DNA of 64,000 nucleotides from Pseudorasbora parva (GCF_024679245.1 NC_090176.1:50354115-50418114); one strand, 5' to 3'. Numbered from the stretch's first letter, positions 1 to 14,700 are shown. Numbers and translations are program-made. The notes: a model not told the origin generated them from the sequence alone.

Positions 1-3000
1 AAATATTTCAATTAATCAGATGATTCACTCATCAAAAAAAAAGATTTGAAAGAAATGGGTTAGTCAATGGGTTAGTTTTTAATTGATCAGGTGTCAATGA
101 TTCACTCATCTTTTTTTTTTTTTTTTTTTTTTACTTTTAATGAATCGGGTGTCAATGATTCACTAATCCCAATTTTTTTTTTATATGAATCAGGTGAGTC
201 AATGATTCACTCATCAAAACAAAAATGTAAAATTTGAATGAATCGGGTGAGTCAATGATACACTTACCAAAAAAAAAAACAATTTGGGAAAAAATCGGGT
301 GTCAATGATTCACTCCCCCAATTTTTTTTTTGAAATGAATCGGGTGAGTCAATGATTCACTCATCCAAAATAAAAAAATTAATGAATTGGGTGAGTCAAT
401 GATTCAATCATCCAAATTTTTTTTGTTGAATGAATCAGGTTTCAATGATTATTCACTCATCCCCCCCAAAAAAATATTTCAATTAATCAGATGATTCACT
501 CATCAAAAAAAAGGATTTGAAAGAAATGGGTTAGTCAATGGGTTAGTTTTTAATTGATCAGGCGTGTCAATGATTCACTCATCAAAAAAAATTTATTTGA
601 ATGAATCAGGTGTCAATGATTATTCACTCATCCCCCCCCAAAAATATTTCAATTAATCAGGTGAGTCAATGATTCACTCATCAATTTTTTTTAAAACTTT
701 TAATTAATCGGGTGTCAATGATTCACTAATCCCAATTTTTTTTGAATGAATCAGGTGAGTCAATGTTTCACTCATCAAAAAAAAAAATTATTTGAATGAA
801 TCAGGTGAGTCAATGATTCACTCATCAATTTTTTTTAAAACTTTTAATGAATTGGGTGTCAATGATTCACTAATCCCAATTTTTTTTTTTTATGAATCAG
901 GTGAGTCAATGATTCACTCAAAAAAAAAATGGAATGGAATGGAATGAATCGGGTGTCAATGATTCACTCATAAAAAATAAAAAAAAATAAAAAATGGAAT
1001 GAATCAGGTGAGTCAATGATTCACTCATCAAAAAAAATTTTTTGAATGAATCAGGTGAGTCAATGATTCACTCATCAAAAAAAAAAAATTATTTGAATGA
1101 ATCAGGTGTCAATGATTATTCACTCATCCCCCCAAAAAATATTTCAATTAATCAGGTGAGTCAATGATACACTCATCATTTTTTTTTTTACTTTTAAAGA
1201 ATCGGGTGTCAATAATTCACTAATCCCAATTTTTTTTTATGAATCAGGTGAGTCAACGATTCACTCAAAAAAAATGGAATGGAATGAATCGGGTGTCAAT
1301 GATTCACTCATAAAAAAAAAAAAATGGAATGAATCAGGTGAGTCAATGATTCACTCATCAAAACAAAAAATTTAAATTTGAATGAATCGGGGGAGTCAAT
1401 GATACACTCATCCAAAATAAAAAAAATGTATGAATCGGGTGAGTCAATGATTCACTCATCCAAAATAAAATAAAAATTATGAATCAGGTGAGTCAATGAT
1501 TCACTCATCCAAAATAAAAAAATTAATGAATCAGGTGAGTCAATGATTCACTCATCCAAAATAAAAAAAAATTATGAATCAGGTGAGTCAATGATTCACT
1601 CATCCAAAATAAAAAAATTAATGAATCAGGTGAGTCAATGATACACTCATCCAAAATAAAAAAAATGTATGAATCGGGTGAGTCAATGATTCACTCATCA
1701 AAAAAAAAAGATTTGAAAGAAATGGGTTAGTCAATGGGTTAGTTTTTAATTGATCAGGTGTGTCAATGATTCACTCATCAAAAAAAAATTATTTGAATGA
1801 ATCAGGTGTCAATGATTATTCACTCATCCCCCCCAAAAAATATTTCAATTAATCTGGTGAGTCAATGATTCACTCATCATTTTTTTTTTTTTTTTTTACT
1901 TTTAATGAATCGGGTGTCAATAATTCACTAATCCCAATTTTTTTTTTTATGAATCAGGTGAGTCAATGATTCACTCAAAAAAAAAATGGAATGGAATGAA
2001 TCAGGTGTCAATGATTCACTCATAAAAGAAATTTAAAAAAAAATGGAATGAATCAGGTGAGTCAATGATTCACTCATTCAAAATAAAAAAAAATTATGAA
2101 TCGGGTGAGTCAATGATTCACTCATCTAAAATAAAAAAATTAATGAATCGGGTGAGTCAATGATTCACTCATCCAAAATAAAAAAAAAATTATGAATCAG
2201 GTGAGTCAATGATTCACTCATCGAAAATAAAAAAAATTAATGAATCGGGTGAGTCAATGATTCACTCATCCAAATTTTTTTGTTGAATGAATCAGGTTTC
2301 AATGATTATTCACTCATCCCCCCCCAAAAAAATATTTCAATTAATCAGGTGATTCACTCATCAAAAAAAAAGATTTGAAAGAAATGGGTTAGTCAATGGG
2401 TTAGTTTTTAATTGATCAGGTGTGTCAATGATTCACTCATCAAAAAAATTTTATTTGAATGAATCAGGTGTCAATGATTATTCACTCATCCCCCCCAAAA
2501 AAATATTTCAAGAAATCAGATGATTCACTCATCAAAAAAAAAAGATTTGAAAGAAATGGGTTAGTCAATGGGTTAGTTTTTAATTGATCAGGTGAGTCAA
2601 TGATTCACTCAATTTTTTTTTTTTACTTTTAATGAATCGGGTGTCAATAATTCACTAATCCCAATTTTTTTTTTATGAATCAGGTGAGTCAATGATTCAC
2701 TCAAAAAAAAATGGAATGGAATGAATCAGGTGTCAATGATTCATTTATAAAAGAAAAAAAAATGGAATGAATCAGGTGAGTCAATGATTCACTCATCCAA
2801 AATAAAAAAAAATTATGAATCGGGTGAGTCAATGATTCACTCATCAAAAAAAAAAGATTTGAAAGAAATGGGTTAGTCAATGGGTTAGTTTTTAATTGAT
2901 CAGGTGTGTCAATGATTCACTCATCAAAAAAAATTTATTTGAATGAATCAGGTGTCAATGATTATTCACTCATCCCCCCCAAAAAATATTTCAATTAATC

Positions 3001-6000
3001 AGGTGAGTCAATGATTCACTCAAAAAAAAAATGGAATGGAATGAATCAGGTGTCAATGATTCACTCATAAAAGAAATTTTTAAAAAAAATGGAATGAATC
3101 AGGTGAGTCAATGATTCACTCATCCAAAATAAAAAAAAATTATGAATCGGGTGAGTCAATGATTCACTCATCTAAAATAAAAAAATTAATGAATCGGGTG
3201 AGTCAATGATTCACTCATCCAAAATAAAAAAAAATTATGAATCAGGTGAGTCAATGATTCACTCATCGAAAATAAAAAAAAATAATGAATCGGGTGAGTC
3301 AATGATTCACTCATCCAAAATTTTTTTGTTGAATGAATCAGGTTTCAATGATTATTCACTCATCCCCCCCCAAAAAATATTTCAATTAATCAGGTGATTC
3401 ACTCATCAAAAAAAAAGATTTGAAAGAAATGGGTTAGTCAATGGGTTAGTTTTTAATTGATCAGGTGTGTCAATGATTCACTCATCAAATTTTTTTTATT
3501 TGAATGAATCAGGTGTCAATGATTATTCACTCATCCCCCCCAAAAAATATTTCAATTAATCAGATGATTCCCTCTTAAAAAAAAAAGATTTGAAAGAAAT
3601 GGGTTAGTCAATGGGTTAGTTTTTAATTGATCAGGTGTGTCAATGATTCACTCATCAAAAAAAATGTATTTGAATGAATCAGGTGTCAATGATTATTCAC
3701 TCATCCCCCCCAAAAAATATTTCAATTAATCAGGTGAGTCAATGATTCACTCATCTTTTTTTTTTTTTTTACTTTTAATGAATCGGGTGTCAATGATTCA
3801 CTAATCCCAATTTTTTTTATATGAATCAGGTGAGTCAATGATTCACACATAAACATTTTTTTGAATGAATCAGGTGAGTCAATGATTCACTCATCAAAAA
3901 CAAAAATGTAAAATTTGAATGAATCGGGTGAGTCAATGATACACTTTTTAAAAAAAAACAAAATTGGGAAAAAATCGGGTGTCAATGATTCACTCATCAT
4001 TTTTTTTTTTTTACTTTTAATGAATCGGGTGTCAATGATTCACTAATCCCAATTTTTTTTTTATGAATCAGGTGAGTCAATGATTCACACATAAAAAAAA
4101 AATTGAATGAATCAGGTGAGTCAATGATACACTTATCAAAAAAAAAATTGGGAAAAAATCGGGTGTCAATGATTCACTCCCCCAATTTTCTTTTTTTTTA
4201 AAAATGAATCGGGTGTCAATGATTCACTCATCAAAAAAAAAAATATTTGAATGAATCAGGTGTCAATGATTATTCACTCATCCCCCCCAAAAAAATTTCA
4301 ATTAATCAGGTGAGTCAATGATTCACTCATCAAATTTTTTTTTTTACTTTTAATGAATCGGGTGTCAATAATTCACTAATCCCAATTTTTTTTTATGAAT
4401 CAGGTGAGTGAATGATTAACTCAAAAAAAAAATGGAATGGAATGAATCGGGTGTCAATGATTCACTCATCAAAAAAAAATATTTGAATGAATCAGGTGTC
4501 AATGATTATTCACTCATCCCCCCCAAAAAATATTTCAATTAATCAGGTGAGTCAATGATTCACTCATCAATTTTTTTTAAAAACTTTTAATGAATCGGGT
4601 GTCAATGATTCACTAATCCCATTTTTTTTATATGAATCAGGTGAGTCAATGATTCACTCATAAAAAAATAAAAATAAATAAAAAATGGAATGATTGGGGT
4701 GTCAATGATTCACTCATCAAAAAAATTTTTTTGAATGAATCAGGTGAGTCAATGATTCTCTCATCAAAAAAGAAAAATTATTTGAATGAATCAGGTGTCA
4801 ATGATTATTCACTCATCCCCCCAAAAAATATTTCAATTAATCAGGTGAGTCAATGATTCACTCATCAATTTTTTTTTATATGAATCAGGTGAGTCAATGA
4901 TTCACTCATAAAAATAAAAAAATTAAAAAAATGGAATGATTGGGGTGTCAATGATTCACTCATCAAAATTTTTTTTTTGAATGAATCAGGTGAGTCAATG
5001 ATTCACTCATCCAAAAAAAAAAAAATTATTTGAATGAATCAGGTGTCAATGATTATTCACTCATCCCCCCAAAAAATATTTCAATTAATCAGGTGAGTCA
5101 ATGATTCACTCATCAAATTTTTTTTTTTTTTACTTTTAATGAATCGGGTGTCAATAATTCACTAATCCCAATTTTTTTTTTTATGAATCAGGTGAGTCAA
5201 TGATTCACTCAAAAAAAAAATGGAATGGAATGAATCGGGTGTCAATGATTCACTCATAAAAAAATATATAATTAATCAGGTGAGTCAATGATACACTTAT
5301 CAACAAAAAAAAAATCGGGAAAAAATCGGGTGTCAATGATTCACTCCTCAAATTTTGTTTTTAAATGAATCGGGTGTCAATGATTCACTCATCAAAAAAA
5401 ATTTATTTGAATGAATCATGTGTCAATGATTATTCACTCATCCCCCCCAAAAAATATTTCAATTAATCAGGTGAGTCAATGATTCACTCATCAAAAAAAA
5501 AAAAAAATGGAATGAATTGGGTGTCAATAATTCACTCATCAAAAAAATTAATACATTTGAATGAATCGGGTGTCTTTGATTCACTCATCCCAATTTTTTT
5601 TATTATTAATCAGGTGAGGCAATGATTCACTCATCAAAAAAAAATTGTTTGAATGAAATGGTTGTCAATTATTCACTCATCCAAAATAAATAAAAAATTA
5701 TGAATCAGGTTAGTCAATGATTCACTCATCCAAAATAAAATAAAAATTATGAATCGGGTGAGTCAATGATTCACTCATCCAAAATAAAATAAAAATTATG
5801 AATCTTGGATGAGTGAGTCAATGATTCACTCATCCAAAATAAAATAAAAATTATGAATCGGGTGAGTCAATGATTCACTCATCCAAAATAAAAAAATTAA
5901 TGAATCGGGTGAGTCAATGATTCACTCATCCAAATTTTTTTTGTTGAATGAATCAGGTTTCAATGATTATTCACTCATCCCCCCCCAAAAAATATTTCAA

Positions 6001-9000
6001 TTAATCAGATGATTCACTCATCAAAAAAAAAGATTTGAAAGTAATGGGTTAGTCAATGGGTTAGTTTTTAATTGATCAGGTGTGTCAATGATTCACTCAT
6101 CAAAAAAAATGTATTTGAATGAATCAGGTGTCAATGATTATTCACTCATCCCCCCCAAAAAATATTTCAATTAATCAGGTGAGTCAATGATTCACTCATC
6201 TTTTTTTTTTTTTACTTTTAATGAATCGGGTGTCAATGATTCACTAATCCCAATTTTTTTTATATGAATCAGGTGAGTCAATGATTCACACATAATTTTT
6301 TTTTTGAATGAATCAGGTGAGTCAATGATTCACTCATCAAAACAAAAATGTAAAATTTGAATGAATCGGGTGAGTCAATGATACACTTATCAAAAAAAAA
6401 ATTGGGAAAAAATCGGGTGTCAATGATTCACTCCCCCAATTTTCTTTTTTTTTAAATGAATCGGGTGTCAATGATTCACTCATCAAAAAAAAATTATTTG
6501 AATGAATCAGGTGTCAATGATTATTCACTCATCCCCCCAAAAAAATATTTCAATTAATCAGGTGAGTCAATGATTCACTCATCAATTTTTTTTTTACTTT
6601 TAATGAATCGGGTGTCAATAATTCACTAATCCCAATTTTTTTTTTATGAATCAGGTGAGTCAACGATTCACTCAAAAAAAAAAATGGAATGGAATGAATC
6701 GGGTGTCAATGATTCACTCATCAAAAAAAAATATTTGAATGAATCAGGTGTCAATGATTATTCACTCATCCCCCCCAAAAAATATTTCAATTAATCAGGT
6801 GAGTCAATGATTCACTCATCAAAAAAAATTTGTTTGAATGAAATGGTTGTCAATTATTCACTCATCCAAAATAAAAAAAAATTATGAATCAGGTTAGTCA
6901 ATGATTCACTCATCCAAAATAAAATAAAAATTATGAATCGGGTGAGTCAATGATTCACTCATCCAAAATAAAATAAAAATTATGAATCGGGTGAGTCAAT
7001 GATTCACTCATCCAAAATAAAATAAAAATTATGAATCGGGTGAGTCAATGATTCACTCATCCAAAATAAAAAAATTTATGAATCGGGTGAGTCAATGATT
7101 CACTCATCCAAAATTTTTTTGTTGAATGAATCAGGTGTCAATGATTATTCACTCATCCCCCCCAAAAAAATATTTCAATTAATCAGATGATTCACTCATC
7201 AAAAAAAAAGATTTGAAAGAAATGGGTTAGTCAATGGGTTAGTTTTTAATTGATCAGGTGTGTCAATGATTCACTCATCAAAAAAAATGTATTTGAATGA
7301 ATCAGGTGTCAATGATTATTCACTCATCCCCCCCAAAAAATATTTCAATTAATCAGGTGAGTCAATGATTCACTCATCATTTTTTTTTTTTTTACTTTTA
7401 ATGAATCGGGTGTCAATGATTCACTAATCCCAATTTTTTTTATATGAATCAGGTGAGTCAATGATTCACACATAAACATTTTTTTGAATGAATCAGGTGA
7501 GTCAATGATTCACTCATCAAAACAAAAATGTAAAATTTGAATGAATCGGGTGAGTCAATGATACACTTATCAAAAAAACAAAATTGGGAAAAAATCGGGT
7601 GTCAATGATTCACTCCCCCAATTTTTTTTTTTAAATGAATCGGGTGTCAATGATTCACTCATCAAAAAAAAATTTTTTGAATGAATCAGGTGTCAATGAT
7701 TATTCACTCATCCCCCCCCAAAAAATTCAATTAATCAGGTGAGTCAATGATTCACTCATCAATTTTTTTTTTTTACTTTTAATGAATCGGGTGTCAATGA
7801 TTCACTAATCCCAATTTTTTTTTTATGAATCAGGTGAGTCAATGATTCACACATAAAAAAAAAATTGAATGAATCAGGTGAGTCAATGATTCACTCATCA
7901 AAACAAAAATGTAAAATTTGAATGAATCGGGTGAGTCAATGATAAACTTATCAAAAAAAAAGTTGGGAAAAAATCGGGTGTCAATGATTCACTCCCCCAA
8001 TTTTTTTTTTTTAAATGAATCGGGTGTCAATGATTCACTCATCAAAAAAAATGTATTTGAATGAATCAGGTGTCAATGATTATTCACTCATCCCCCCCCC
8101 AAAAAAAATTCAATTAATCAGGTGAGTCAATGATTCACTCATCAATTTTTTTTTTTTACTTTTAATGAATCGGGTGTCAATGATTCACTAATCCCAATTT
8201 TTTTTTTATGAATCAGGTGAGTCAATGATTCACACATAAAAAAAAATTGAATGAATCAGGTGAGTCAATGATTCACTCATCAAAACAAAAATGTAAAATT
8301 TGAATGAATCGGGTGAGTCAATGATACACTTATCAAAAAAAAAATTGGGAAAAAATCGGGTGTCAATGATTCACTCCCCCAATTTTCTTTTTTTTAAATG
8401 AATCGGGTGTCAATGATTCACTCATCAAAAAAAAAAAATTATTTGAATGAATCAGGTGTCAATGATTATTCACTCATCCCCCCAAAAAAATATTTCAATT
8501 AATCAGGTGAGTCAATGATTCACTCATCAATTTTTTTTTAACTTTTAATGAATCGGGTGTCAATAATTCACTAATCCCAATTTTTTTTTTATGAATCAGG
8601 TGAGTCAACGATTCACTCAAAAAAAAAATGGAATGGAATGAATCGGGTGTCAATGATTCACTCATCAAAAAAAAATATTTGAATGAATCAGGTGTCAATG
8701 ATTACTCACTCATCCCCCCCAAAAAATATTTCAATTAATCAGGTGAGTCAATGATTCACTCATCAATTTTTTTTTAAAACTTTTAATGAATCGGGTGTCA
8801 ATGATTCACTAATCCCAATTTTTTTTTATATGAATCAGGTGAGTCAATGATTCACTCATAAAAAAAATAAAAAAATGGAATGATTGGGGTGTCAATGATT
8901 CACTCATAAAAAAAATAAAAAATGGAATGATTGGGGTGTCAATGATTCACTCATAAAAAAAATAAAAAAATGGAATGATTGGGGTGTCAATGATTCACTC

Positions 9001-10626
9001 ATCAAAAAAATTTTTTTGAATGAATCAGGTGAGTCAATGATTCACTCATCAAAAAAAAATTTTATTTGAATGAATCAGGTGTCAATGATTATTCACTCAT
9101 CCCCCCAAAAAATATTTCAATTAATCAGATGATTCACTCATCAAAAAAAAAGATTTGAAAGAAATGGGTTAGTCAATGGGTTAGTTTTTAATTGATCAGG
9201 TGTGTCAATGATTCACTCATCAAAAAAAAATTATTTGAATGAATCAGGTGTCAATGATTATTCACTCATCCCCCCCAAAAAATATTTCAATTAATCAGGT
9301 GAGTCAATGATTCACTCATCTTTTTTTTTTTTTTACTTTTAATGAATCGGGTGTCAATGATTCACTAATCCCAATTTTTTTTTTATATGAATCAGGTGAG
9401 TCAATGATTCACACATACATTTTTTTTTTAATGAATCAGGTGAGTCAATGATTCACTCATCAAAACAAAAATGTAAAATTTGAATGAATCGGGTGAGTCA
9501 ATGATACACTTATCAAAAAAACAAAATTGGGAAAAAATCGGGTGTCAATGATTCACTCCCCAAATTTTTTTTTTTTAAGTGAATCGGGTGTCAATGATTC
9601 ACTCATCAAAAAAAAATCATTTGAATGAATCAGGTGTCAATGATTATTCACTCATCCCCCCCCAAAAAATATTTCAATTAATCAGGTGAGTCAATGATTC
9701 ACTCATCTTTTTTTTTTTTTTACTTTTAATGAATCGGGTGTCAATGATTCACTAATCCCAATTTTTTTTTTATATGAATCAGGTGAGTCAATGATTCACA
9801 CATACATTTTTTTTTTAATGAATCAGGTGAGTCAATGATTCACTCATCAAAACAAAAATGTAAAATTTGAATGAATCGGGTGAGTCAATGATACACTTAT
9901 CAAAAAAACAAAATTGGGAAAAAATCGGGTGTCAATGATTCACTCCCCAAATTTTTTTTTTTTAAGTGAATCGGGTGTCAATGATTCACTCATCAAAAAA
10001 AAATCATTTGAATGAATCAGGTGTCAATGATTATTCACTCATCCCCCCCCAAAAAATTTCAATTAATCAAGTGAGTCAATGATTCACTCATCAAATTTTT
10101 TTTTTTACTTTTAATGAATCGGGTGTCAATAATTCACTAATCCCAATTTTTTTTTATGAATCAGGTGAGTCAATGATTCACTCAAAAAAAAAAAAATGGA
10201 ATGGAATGAATCGGGTGTCAATGATTCACTCATAAAAAAAATAAAAAATAAAAAAATGGAATGAATCAGGTGAGTCAATGATTCACTCATCAAAACAAAA
10301 ATTTAAAATTTGAATGAATCGGGTGTCAATGATTTACTAATCCCCAAAAAAATGTAATTAATCAGGTGAGTCAATGATACACTTATCAAAAAAAAGAAAA
10401 AAGAAGGAATCGGGTGAGTCAATGATTTGTATTATTCACTCATCAATCTTTTATTTTTTTATTTTAACGAATCGGGTGTCAATGATTCACTCATCAAAAA
10501 AATATATAAATGAATCGGGTGTAAATGATTCACTCATCCAAAAAAATGTATTTGAATGAAATGGTTTTGTCAATGATTCACTTATCCAAAAAAAATATAT
10601 ATATATTTGAATTAATCAGGTGAGTC
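1..10626. repeat. TGANTCA satellite array, A/T-spacer subfamily
   Basis: The stretch is a continuous array of roughly 35-50 bp units with no gene. The usual core is three heptamers in a row, TGAATCA, TGAGTCA and TGATTCA, separated by GG and A and followed by CTCATC. Units are separated by A8-14 or T8-14 runs or by an AAATAAAA-type spacer. A common variant lacks two bases (GGTGTCAATG). A longer variant containing GATTTGAAAG and GGGTTAGTCAATGGGTTAG recurs near 43, 512, 1710, 2372, 2544, 2857, 3417, 3587, 6032, 7210 and 9152, so the array has higher-order blocks. Near 9.25-10.0 kb a block of about 386 bp is duplicated almost exactly. Short open frames here are repeat artefacts. If the LRR gene has a further 3' exon to the left, this array lies in its intron; otherwise it lies downstream of the gene. 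Confidence 0.95.
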
Positions 10627-10629
10627 AAT

Positions 10630-11823
10630 AGCCCCGTTTCCACCACAGGAACTTTACCCAGGAACCAGGAACTTTGGGTGGTACTTCGTGTGTTTTGACC
10701 GCAGGAACCAGGGTATAAATGAAGTTCCGGGTAAATATTTCCCCCTCCAAACGGCCCTGCTCACGAGGTGGTACTTTTTCAAAGTTCAGGAACTTTCGAG
10801 GGCGGGACTTGGGCGCTGAACATGCTGATTGGTTGAGCTCACGCAGCATTTTAGTTCAACAGGCATTTTTAAAAGTCTTTTGCGAGGTTCGTTCTGCGTT
10901 CAGTAAATATCAGTCTTGCTCTCTGTCTGATGGCGCGCGTTCGTCTCAGCCATCTCATGTTCAATGTCCGTAATAGCTGATAATAATATACATTGTCATT
11001 TTAAATCTAGCTTTACAAGCTTTCTGAATATGCTGCTGAATCTGCATATTAGTGCTCTTTTCTGTCGTTGTTAATTACCTCTTTAGTAAACCTATACATA
11101 ACCAGCAAAAGCAGCACAGCTTGAATCTCTTCCATACTCGTTATTAAATTTTTTTCACCATGTAAACGACCTGACCGATTACTTTTAAGTGTGTGTCCTT
11201 ACATGACGTGACGGCGCGCGCCGCGCTCATGTTGACAAGAGAGGAAAGCTCATTTTTCTGAGGGGTAAACTTTTTATTTCGTAAGTTATGAAGATAATGT
11301 TGGAGTAATGACACAGCGTATATTGCCCCAGGCAGTTTTTACTTTAACTGCGCCTGACAGAAGATTTTTTTTTCTGAGATGATTATTACACTTTACAACA
11401 AATAGCTATAAATAATACTGTATTAGTCCTGGTGGCCGTTAAGAGTTGCTATGGCTACAGTTAACACACTCCAGCTGCTGGAGAAAACAGCGGCGACATT
11501 TTTGATGCGGCAGACAAACTGCATGTCACAAAATGATTGCGATTGAAAGTCATCACATGTAAACACCAGATCGGTTTAGATAACGTCTCATGTAAACAGG
11601 CCACTAAATCTTTCAATCGGTACACTTAAAAATGATTACTGTCCTTCACTGATTTGGGAGGAACAGTCGCGCGCAGTCCTACATCACCGGACTAATTTGC
11701 CTAATCTTCTCGGAACTTTATCACGGTCGAAACACAGACAGCTGCAGGTCTGGGGAGAGAAAAGTTCCTGTAAAAAAGTTCCTGGTACAAATTGTTCCGG
11801 GTAATTTTGGTGGAAACGGGGCT
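10630..11823. mobile_element. Non-autonomous DNA transposon in the satellite (possibly PIF/Harbinger)
   Basis: A 1.2-kb non-satellite block interrupts the array. Its ends are inverted repeats: the left begins AGCCCCGTTTCCACC and the right ends with the exact complement. Flanking triplets are aat on the left and aac on the right. Removing the element plus one triplet restores the normal satellite sequence gtcaatgattc, so a 3-bp duplication is likely, as in PIF/Harbinger elements. No transposase frame is visible. The short frames on both strands at its left end are terminal-repeat shadows. A TA duplication (Tc1 type) fits the flanking satellite less well. Confidence 0.75.
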
Positions 11824-11826
11824 AAC

Positions 11827-14700
11827 GATTCATTTATCGCAAAAAACAACAACTGAATTAATCAGGTGAGTCAATGATTCATTCATGGCAAAAAACAACA
11901 ACTGAATTAATCAGGTGAGTCAATGATTCACTTATCAAAAAAAAAATTTGAATTAATCAGGTGAGTCAATGATTCACTTATCAAAAAAAAAATTGAATTA
12001 ATCAGGTGAGTCAATGATTCATTCATCGCAAAAACAACAACAACTGAATTAATCAGGTGAGTCAATGATTCATTCATCGCAAAAAAACAACAAAAACTGA
12101 ATTAATCAGGTGAGTCAATGATTCACTTATCAAAAAAACAAAAAATCGAATTAATCAGGTGAGTCAATGATTCATTCATTGCAAAAAAAACAACAACAAC
12201 TGAATTAATCAGGTGAGTCAATGATTCATTCATCACAAAAAACAACAACAACTGAATTAATCAGGTGAGTCAATGATTCATTCATCGCAAAAAACAACAA
12301 CAACTGAATTAATCAGGTGAGACGATGATTCATTCATCGCAAAAAACAACAACAACTGAATTAATCAGGTGAGTCAATGATTCATTCATCGCAAAAAAAC
12401 AACAATAAATTAATCAGGTGAGTCAATGATTCACTTATCAAAAAAAATAATAATAATCGAATTAATCAGGTGAGTCAATGATTCATTCATCGCAAAAAAC
12501 AACAACAACTGAATTAATCAGGTGAGTCAATGATTCATTCATCGCAAAAAACAACAACAACTGAATTAATCAGGTGAGTCAATGATTCACTCATCAAAAA
12601 AAATTTTTTTTTTTTAATAATCAGGTGAGTCAATGATTCACTCATCCCAAAAAAATTATGTAATTAATCAGGTGAGTCAATGATTCACTCATCAAAAAAA
12701 ATTTTTTTTTAATTAATCAGGTGAGTCAATGATTCATTCATCGCAAAAAACAACAACAACTGAATTAATCAGGTGTGTCAATGATTCACTCATCAAAAAA
12801 ACAAAAAATCGAATTAATCAGGTGAGTCAATGATTCATTCATCGCAAAAAACAACAACAACTGAATTAATCAGGTGAGTCAATGATTCATTCATCACAAA
12901 AAACAACAACAACTGAATTAATCAGGTGAGACGATGATTCATTCATCGCAAAAACCAACAACAACTGAATTAATCAGGTGAGACGATGATTCATTCATCG
13001 CAAAAAAACAACAATAAATTAATCAGGTGAGTCAATGATTCACTTATCAAAAAAAAAATAATAATCGAATTAATCAGGTGAGTCAATGATTCATTCATCG
13101 CAAAAAACAACAACAACTGAATTAATCAGGTGAGTCAATGATTCACTCATCAAAAAAAAATTTTTTTTTTAAATAATCAGGTGAGTCAATGATTCACTCA
13201 TCCCAAAAAAATTATGTAATTAATCAGGTGAGTCAATGATTCACTCATCAAAAAAAAAAATGTTTAATTAATCAGGTGAGTCAATGATTCACTCATCACA
13301 AAAACAACAACAACTGAATTAATCAGGTGTGTCAATGATTCACTCATCAAAAAAAATTTTTTTTTGAATTAATCAGGTGAGTCAATGATTCACTTATCAA
13401 AAAAAAATTGAATTAATCAGGTGAGTCAATGATTCATTCATCGCAAAAAACAACAACAACTGAATTAATCAGGTGAGTCAATGATTCACTCATCAAAAAA
13501 AAAAATATCAGGTGAGTCAATGATTCACTCATCCCCCAAAAATGTGTAATTAATCAGGTGAGTCAATGATTCACTCATCAAAACAAAAAAAAATTATTTG
13601 AATGAATCGGGTGTCACTTATCAAAAAAAAAAAAATATCAGGTGAGTCAATGATTCACTCATCCCCCAAAAATTCATTCATCGCAAAAAAACAACAATAA
13701 ATTAATCAGGTGAGTCAATGATTCACTTATCAAAAAAACAAAAAATCGAATTAATCAGGTGAGTCAATGATTCATTCATCGCAAAAAAACAACAACAACT
13801 GAATTAATCAGGTGAGTCAATGATTCATTCATCGCAAAAAACAACAACAACTGAATTAATCAGGTGAGACGATGATTCATTCATCGCAAAAAACAACAAC
13901 TGAATTAATCAGGTGAGTCAATGATTCATTCATCGCAAAAAAACAACAATAAATTAATCAGGTGAGTCAATGATTCACTTATCAAAAAAAATAATAATAA
14001 TCGAATTAATCAGGTGAGTCAATGATTCATTCATCGCAAAAAACAACAACAACTGAATTAATCAGGTGAGTCAATGATTCACTCATCAAAAAATTTTTTT
14101 TTTTAAATAATCAGGTGAGTCAATGATTCACTCATCCCAAAAAACATTTTTTTTAATTAATCAGGTGAGTCAATGATTCACTCATCCCAAAAAAATTATG
14201 TAATTAATCAGGTGAGTCAATGATTCACTCATCCCAAAAAAATTATGTAATTAATCAGGTGAGTCAATGATTCACTCATCCCCAAAAAATTATGTAATTA
14301 ATTAGGTGAGTCAATGATTCATTCATCGCAAAAAACAACAACAACTGAATTAATCAGGTGAGTCAATGATTCATTCATCGCACAAAACAACAACAACTGA
14401 ATTAATCAGGTGAGACGATGATTCATTCATCGCAAAAAACAACAACAACTGAATTAATCAGGTGAGTCAATGATTCATTCATCGCAAAAAACAACAACAA
14501 CTGAATTAATCAGGTGAGACGATGATTCATTCATTGCAAAAAACAACAACTGAATTAATCAGGTGAGTCAATGATTCACTCATCAAAAAAATGTTTTTTT
14601 TTTTATTAATCAGGTGAGTCAATGATTCACTCATCCCAAAAAATTTATGTAATTAATCAGGTGAGTCAATGATTCACTCATCAAAAAAAAAAAAAAATCT
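11827..14700. repeat. TGANTCA satellite array, CAACAACAA-spacer subfamily
   Basis: The array continues right of the inserted transposon with the same core (TTAATCA, GG, TGAGTCA, A, TGATTCA). The commonest spacer now reads TTCATCGCAAAAAACAACAACAACTGAA in outline. Units are about 50-56 bp. Some units keep the older CTCATC plus A- or T-run spacer. A variant with GAGACGATG instead of GAGTCAATG recurs. The change of spacer type coincides with the transposon insertion point. Confidence 0.93.

Noticed and set aside
10625..10973. Opposing 74- and 84-residue frames at the left end of the satellite transposon
   Set aside because: They are mirror translations of the terminal-repeat region (GGAACTTT words) with no similarity to transposases.
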